From: Loktanella fryxellensis
GTDB lineage: Bacteria; Pseudomonadota; Alphaproteobacteria; Rhodobacterales; Rhodobacteraceae
Direction: 5' to 3'
Length of the DNA: 56,662 nt
Assembly (NCBI RefSeq): GCF_900110065.1
Contig: NZ_FOCI01000021.1
Span: 1 to 56,662 of the forward strand
Part shown: in pieces, positions 52,940 through 56,662 of the stretch
How the letters are laid out: the number at the start of each line of letters is the position of its first letter
Numbering within the stretch: position 1 is the first letter of the stretch
Translations under genes and position numbers: made by a program
Notes under the pieces: generated by a model
Database searches by the model: none
Seen by the model: only the letters and a program-made list of their open reading frames with translations
What the model was told of the DNA's origin: nothing

Positions 52940-54499
52940 ATGATTTCGCGTATTCTGGGGACCAGCGCCATGCTGGCGCTGATGGCGGGCGCGGCCCAGG
53001 CCGAGTTCAACCTGACGATCCTGCACACCAACGATTTCCACGACCGGTTCGAGCCGATCAGCGGCAGCGACGGCCCTTGCGGCAAAGAGGATGCGGCGGC
53101 GGGCGAATGCTTCGGCGGCGCCGCGCGTCTGATGACCGCGATCACCGCGGCCCGCGCCGCGGACGAGACGACGATCCTCGTCGATGCGGGCGACCCGTTC
53201 CAAGGCACGTTGTTCTATACCCAGTACAAGGGCAGCATGACCGCCGAGTTCATGAACCTGATGGGCTACGAGGCGATGGCCGTGGGCAACCACGAATTCG
53301 ACGACGGTCCCGAGACGCTGGCGGCCTTTGCCGATGCGGTGGACTTCCCCGTGCTCATGGCCAACGCTGACATCAGCGGCGAAGCGCTGCTGACCGACAA
53401 GATCGCCAAGTCCACTGTGATCGAGAAGGGCGGCGAGCGGATCGGCCTGATCGGCCTGACGCCGGTGGCCAACCCCGAACTGGCCAGCCCCGGCCCCAAC
53501 ATCATCTTCACCCCGCCCGCCGACGCCGTGCAGGCCGAGGTCGACGCCCTGACCGCCGACGGCATCAACAAGATCATCGTGCTGTCCCATTCCGGCTATG
53601 ACGTGGATCAGGCGATGGCCGCCGCCGTGACCGGCGTGGACGTGATCGTGGGTGGCCACGACCACAGCCTGCTGGGCGACATGGAAGGCGCGAAGGGACC
53701 CTATCCCACGATGGTCGGCGACACCGCGATCGTGCAGGCCTACGCATACGGCAAGTATCTGGGCATCCTCGACGTCACATTCGACGACGACGGGGTCGTG
53801 ACGGCGACTGCCGGTCAGCCGCTGCTGCTCGACAACAGCGTGGCAGAGGACGAGGCCGTGCTGGCCCGCGTCACCGAACTGGCCGCCCCGCTGGAGGAAA
53901 TCCGCAACGAGGTGGTGGGCGAGGCCACCGACCTGATCGACGGCAACCGCGATGTCTGCCGGGTGATGGAATGTTCGGGCGGCAACCTCGTGGCCGATGC
54001 CATGCTGGCGCGCGTCGCCGATCAGGGTATCCAGATCGCCATCGCGAACTCCGGCGGCATCCGCGCCTCCATCGAAGCAGGCGAAGTCACGATGGGCGAG
54101 GTGCTGACCGTGCTGCCGTTCCAGAACACGCTGTCCACGTTCCAGATCACCGGGCAGGCGCTGTTCGATGCACTGGAAAACGGCGTGAGCCAGATGGAAG
54201 AGGTCAGCGGTCGCTTCCCGCAGGTCGCGGGCATGAGCTTTGCCGTTGATCCGGCGGCCCCGGTGGGGTCCCGCGTCAGCGACGTGATGGTGGCGGGTGC
54301 GCCCGTCGATCCGGCGGCGACGTATGGTGCCGTGTCCAACAACTACGTCCGCAATGGCGGCGACGGCTATGCCATGTTCATGACCGCAGCCGAGGCCTAT
54401 GACTTCGGCCCCGATCTGGCGGACGTGGTGGCGGAATACATCGCCGAACAGGGCGGCGCCTACACGCCCTATGTCGACGGCCGCATCACGGTGAACTGA
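52940..54499 (+). CDS. Periplasmic 5'-nucleotidase/bifunctional metallophosphatase
   Basis: 519 residues from MISRILGTSAMLALMAGAAQA, a clear signal peptide, behind GGGGGAT. N-terminal metallophosphatase: ILHTNDFHDRFEP, VDAGDPFQGT, AVGNHEFDDG, LSHSGYD, GGHDHSLLG. C-terminal 5'-nucleotidase domain: SGGNLVADAMLAR, IANSGGIRASI, VLPFQNTL, NNYVRNGGDGY. It releases phosphate from nucleotides or similar esters in the periplasm. A strong hairpin follows. Confidence 0.93.
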   Translation: MISRILGTSAMLALMAGAAQAEFNLTILHTNDFHDRFEPISGSDGPCGKEDAAAGECFGGAARLMTAITAARAADETTILVDAGDPFQGTLFYTQYKGSMTAEFMNLMGYEAMAVGNHEFDDGPETLAAFADAVDFPVLMANADISGEALLTDKIAKSTVIEKGGERIGLIGLTPVANPELASPGPNIIFTPPADAVQAEVDALTADGINKIIVLSHSGYDVDQAMAAAVTGVDVIVGGHDHSLLGDMEGAKGPYPTMVGDTAIVQAYAYGKYLGILDVTFDDDGVVTATAGQPLLLDNSVAEDEAVLARVTELAAPLEEIRNEVVGEATDLIDGNRDVCRVMECSGGNLVADAMLARVADQGIQIAIANSGGIRASIEAGEVTMGEVLTVLPFQNTLSTFQITGQALFDALENGVSQMEEVSGRFPQVAGMSFAVDPAAPVGSRVSDVMVAGAPVDPAATYGAVSNNYVRNGGDGYAMFMTAAEAYDFGPDLADVVAEYIAEQGGAYTPYVDGRITVN

Positions 54500-54525
54500 G
54501 GCCGGACCATCACGGACCACACGCG

Positions 54526-54554
54526 AACGCCCCGGCCCCGCTGGCCGGGGCGTT
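54526..54554 (+). terminator. Rho-independent-type hairpin after the 5'-nucleotidase gene
   Basis: A perfect 12-bp stem (AACGCCCCGGCC/GGCCGGGGCGTT) with a 5-base loop, then CTGCGTTTCG. It is 27 bp past the stop codon and before the SRAP gene. Confidence 0.75.
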
Positions 54555-54605
54555 CTGCGTTTCGCATGGCTGGCCAACGGCCCGTGCGGCGCCTAGGGTG
54601 GGACC

Positions 54606-55265
54606 ATGTGCGGACGCATGGCGATCACCCTGCCTCATGCGGCGATGGCGCAGGTGTTCGATGCGGCACCCGCCAACGCCCTGCCGGAGGTGCCGAACTA
54701 CAACGTGTGCCCCACGGTGCAGGTGCATGTCGTGACATCCGATGCGGGGACGCGCCATCTGCGGGGCATGCGCTGGGGCTTCATTCCGCACTGGTACGAC
54801 GCGCCCGGCGCCGGGCCGCTGCTGATCAACGCCCGCTCCGAAACCGTCGCCGACAAGCCCGCCTTCCGTGCCGCCGTGCGCGCGCGGCGCTGCCTGATCG
54901 TGGCGAGCGGGTTTTACGAATGGCACCGGGTGCCGGGGCAGACGCCGCAGCCGTGGTATGTGACGCGCAGCGACGCGGCCCCCATGGCGATGGCGGGCAT
55001 CTGGCAGGACTGGGGACGCGGTGGTGATGCGCAGCCGACCTGCGCCGTCGTGACCTGTGCGGCCAATGCGGCAATGGCGCCGATCCACGACCGCCTTCCG
55101 GTCATCCTCGACTCCGACGACTGGCCGTTGTGGCTGGGCGAGGCCGGGCACGGTGCCGCGCCCCTGATGCAAGCGGTGGACGACGACGCCCTGCGGTTCA
55201 CACCCGTCTCGACGGCCGTCAACTCCAACAGGGCGCAGGGCGAGGCGCTGATCGCGCCGGTCTGA
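54606..55265 (+). CDS. SRAP-family protein (YedK/HMCES type)
   Basis: 219 residues with the catalytic Cys as residue 2 (MCGRMAI), the RWGFIPHWY strand, NARSETVADKPAFRAAVRAR, the Glu in SGFYEWHR, and the His in APIHDRLPVIL. These enzymes crosslink to abasic sites in single-stranded DNA and protect replication forks. It stands alone after the hairpin terminator. Confidence 0.93.
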   Translation: MCGRMAITLPHAAMAQVFDAAPANALPEVPNYNVCPTVQVHVVTSDAGTRHLRGMRWGFIPHWYDAPGAGPLLINARSETVADKPAFRAAVRARRCLIVASGFYEWHRVPGQTPQPWYVTRSDAAPMAMAGIWQDWGRGGDAQPTCAVVTCAANAAMAPIHDRLPVILDSDDWPLWLGEAGHGAAPLMQAVDDDALRFTPVSTAVNSNRAQGEALIAPV

Positions 55266-55303
55266 CGGCGCGGCCCGCCGTGGCCGGGCGGCCCGAGGAA
55301 TCG

Positions 55304-55657
55304 TCAGTAGCTGTTCGGTGCCATGCCCTTGCGGACCTCGCCGCCTTCGATGTTCACCTGGCTCGTCCTGATGTTCCACAGTGTCGTGGCCCAGGTGAAG
55401 GTGCCGACGGACTGGCCGTTCGCAAGACTTGAATAGGTGCGGTTCACGCCTGCGCTGTCCCTGTACATGAACGTCACGGCCCGGCCTGCGTTGTTCAACA
55501 GCCTGACGCCCTGACCATCGCAGAAATACATGATGTCCGGCACCAGACCTCGCGGTTCGATGGTGATGATCTTGTCGTTCTGCGGACCGCAGCTCTGGGC
55601 GGTCGCGGCACCGGCGGTCAGGCACAGCGCGATGAGGCAGGGGAACAGGTGGCGCAT
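55304..55657 (-). CDS. Small secreted protein, unknown
   Basis: 117 residues from MRHLFPCLIALCLTAGAATA, a typical signal peptide. The mature part has one likely disulphide pair (SCGPQNDKI, MYFCDGQG) and a beta-rich look (VTFMYRDSAGVNRTYSSL, GTFTWATTLWNIRTSQVN). No family is recognised. It is probably periplasmic. Confidence 0.6.
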   Translation of the reverse strand: MRHLFPCLIALCLTAGAATAQSCGPQNDKIITIEPRGLVPDIMYFCDGQGVRLLNNAGRAVTFMYRDSAGVNRTYSSLANGQSVGTFTWATTLWNIRTSQVNIEGGEVRKGMAPNSY

Positions 55658-55788
55658 GGTGGTCCTCGCATGGGGCGGCAATCGGATCTGCCACACCCCA
55701 TGTCACCGGATCGGGGCAATTTCGTGACCGGACTGCGCCGATTAGGGGGTTGCGGGCGTGTCGCACAGCCATTTATACCGACCCCAGC

Positions 55789-55827
55789 GCGGGTGTTGTG
55801 TAATGGTAAGACCTCAGCCTTCCAAGC
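55789..55827 (+). pseudogene. tRNA-Gly (TCC) 5' fragment, cut at the anticodon arm
   Basis: 39 bases match the 5' part of tRNA-Gly: acceptor GCGGGTG, D-loop TAATGGTAAGAC, anticodon CTTCCAA with TCC. After the first GC of the 3' anticodon stem the sequence changes abruptly to unrelated AT-richer DNA, so T-arm and acceptor 3' strand are gone. A broken integrase follows, implying a past integration at this tRNA. Confidence 0.8.
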
Positions 55828-55954
55828 AAAAGCTCTAGATAGCACGCTGTCGCATTCCGTCGCTAACTCTATCATTTTGTTGACTTCTACATCGCATCCT
55901 GCATGCTGATGTTGTATCCAGTATGATGCAGTAACCGACAAAGTACCGACAAAA

Positions 55955-56329
55955 TGCCAAAGCTTACCGATACCTATGTGAAGAAGCTTCCTGCAGCTGA
56001 GGCTGGTACAAAAAAGTTCTGGGACAGCGAGATCAAGGGCTTGGTGCTTTTCGTCGGAAAGCGCTCCTGAACGTGGTACTTCCAGAAGGATGTCGGCGGG
56101 CAAACACAACGGATTTTGATTGGACGGTATCCAACCATTTCTGCCGTGGCAGCGCGCCAGGTCGCGCTCAGCTTCGCGTTGGATATGGCAAGAGGGGTGG
56201 GCAAGCACATCCAGATCGGGGCGCCGACGTTGCTTACGGCTACAGAAGCTTATCTTGCGCGCCCAAAGCTGCGATCTGAAGCTCACAAGGCAGGCACCCG
56301 GCAACAGTTCGGAACGTGTCAACGACTTT
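55955..56329 (+). pseudogene. Tyrosine-integrase remnant (N-terminal part)
   Basis: MPKLTDTYVKKLPAAEAGTK, then WDSEIKGLVLFVGKRS is the N-terminal arm domain of a P4-type integrase. An in-frame TGA at about codon 39 interrupts it. The same frame continues with TWYFQKDVGGQTQRILIGRY and EAYLARPKLRSEAHKAGTRQ, then ends where an IS sequence begins. The catalytic domain is missing, so it is inactive. Position next to the tRNA-Gly fragment fits the integrase of the element that split that gene. Confidence 0.85.
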
Positions 56330-56361
56330 GAGACAGTGGCGATTGAACTTTAAGCTTGGTT

Positions 56362-56662
56362 TTACTCCGTTTGCTTTGGTGGGTTGATCCAGACAGCCGT
56401 TGGGATGTGAGGCGGTTTGGGTGGTTTGCGGACGAAGCGCTCGGGCGTGTTGAGGAATGCAGTATCGAGGGTTTCCTGGCGTGCAGCATAGATAGCCTTG
56501 GCCTGTCCGAAGTGGATCTGATCGGGGGTCATTAACCCGATACCGGCGTGATGATGCTCTTCGTTGTACCAAGTAAAGAACCGGCGGCAGAAGGCGTGTG
56601 CCTCGTCGATCGTTTCAAACCGCTTAGGAAATTCCGGTTGATACTTCAGCGTCTTGAAGTGA
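56362..56662 (-). CDS. IS3-family transposase, C-terminal part (window edge)
   Basis: Open from the right edge on the minus strand to TAA at 56362-56364: KTLKYQPEFPKRFETIDEAH, FCRRFFTWYNEEHHHAGIGL, MTPDQIHFGQAKAIYAARQE and IPTAVWINPP. This is the end of the rve integrase core of an IS3-type OrfB, including the YN..HHHAGIGLMTP block. Upstream parts lie beyond the window. The IS end is probably near 56313-56335, where the integrase frame is lost. Confidence 0.85.
   Translation of the reverse strand, partial: HFKTLKYQPEFPKRFETIDEAHAFCRRFFTWYNEEHHHAGIGLMTPDQIHFGQAKAIYAARQETLDTAFLNTPERFVRKPPKPPHIPTAVWINPPKQTE

Noticed and set aside
52823-54577. A 584-residue minus-strand open frame opposite the 5'-nucleotidase
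   Set aside because: His/Gly/Arg-rich shadow of a gene with clear metallophosphatase motifs and a signal peptide on the plus strand.
1-56662. CRISPR arrays, rRNA genes or riboswitches
   Set aside because: No regularly spaced repeats, no rRNA-like stretches and no recognisable riboswitch cores were seen on either strand.

Overview
The window reads as a chromosomal piece of a high-GC alphaproteobacterium, most likely Rhodobacterales (Rhodobacteraceae). The grounds are uniformly high GC, the run hom-glpX-recJ-tRNA-Glu, a cbb3-oxidase locus in fixNOQP-like order next to an FNR-type box, a TadE/TadG pilus block, and GTG/TTG starts with ATGA-type overlaps. No species can be fixed from the sequence alone.

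Layout. 1-849: a broken IS5-family transposase with a small palindromic insert. 1157-8141: an SDR oxidoreductase, a stress-type group (PRC-barrel, DUF1269, helical protein, BaeRF-like protein, three-BON protein), a PAS-LuxR regulator, a Crp/Fnr regulator and two copies of one small unknown gene. 8479-12739: a four-gene Mla-type lipid ABC transporter (lipoprotein, MCE protein, ATPase, STAS-permease). 12747-14766: UspA and NAD(P)HX repair (nnr). 15086-21976: a decaying cbb3 cytochrome oxidase locus (ccoI, S, N, O, Q, P and a DUF2189 gene) full of in-frame stops, frameshifts and lost catalytic residues. 22076-27729: a complete seven-gene nitrilase (Nit1C) cluster, with a divergent MocR-type regulator at 27967.

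29540-40764: an 11.2 kb element in the 3' end of tRNA-Glu(TTC), bounded by a perfect 20-bp direct repeat. It carries a tyrosine integrase, a winged-helix replication-type protein and a lambda/HK97-type packaging and head module (Nu1-like small terminase, GpA-like large terminase, portal, DUF2190-like protein, fused protease-capsid, gpW-like connector). No tail, lysis or polymerase genes are present. This fits a capsid-forming phage satellite (cf-PICI-like). Between terminase and portal it carries an AT-richer, opposite-strand gene for a DUF262-AlbA_2 fusion, a good anti-phage defence candidate. This island with its cargo is the most interesting object in the window.

40923-45669 is ordinary housekeeping (recJ, glpX, hom, lipoprotein). 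A TetR regulator with a perfect 20-bp operator-like palindrome follows, then a TadE/TadE/TadG block (46421-49187), glutamate dehydrogenase, quinone-type pyrD, a DUF952 protein, a periplasmic 5'-nucleotidase, an SRAP protein and a small secreted protein. The right edge (55789-56662) is a second mobile scar: a tRNA-Gly(TCC) gene cut off after its anticodon arm, a broken integrase and the end of an IS3-family transposase.
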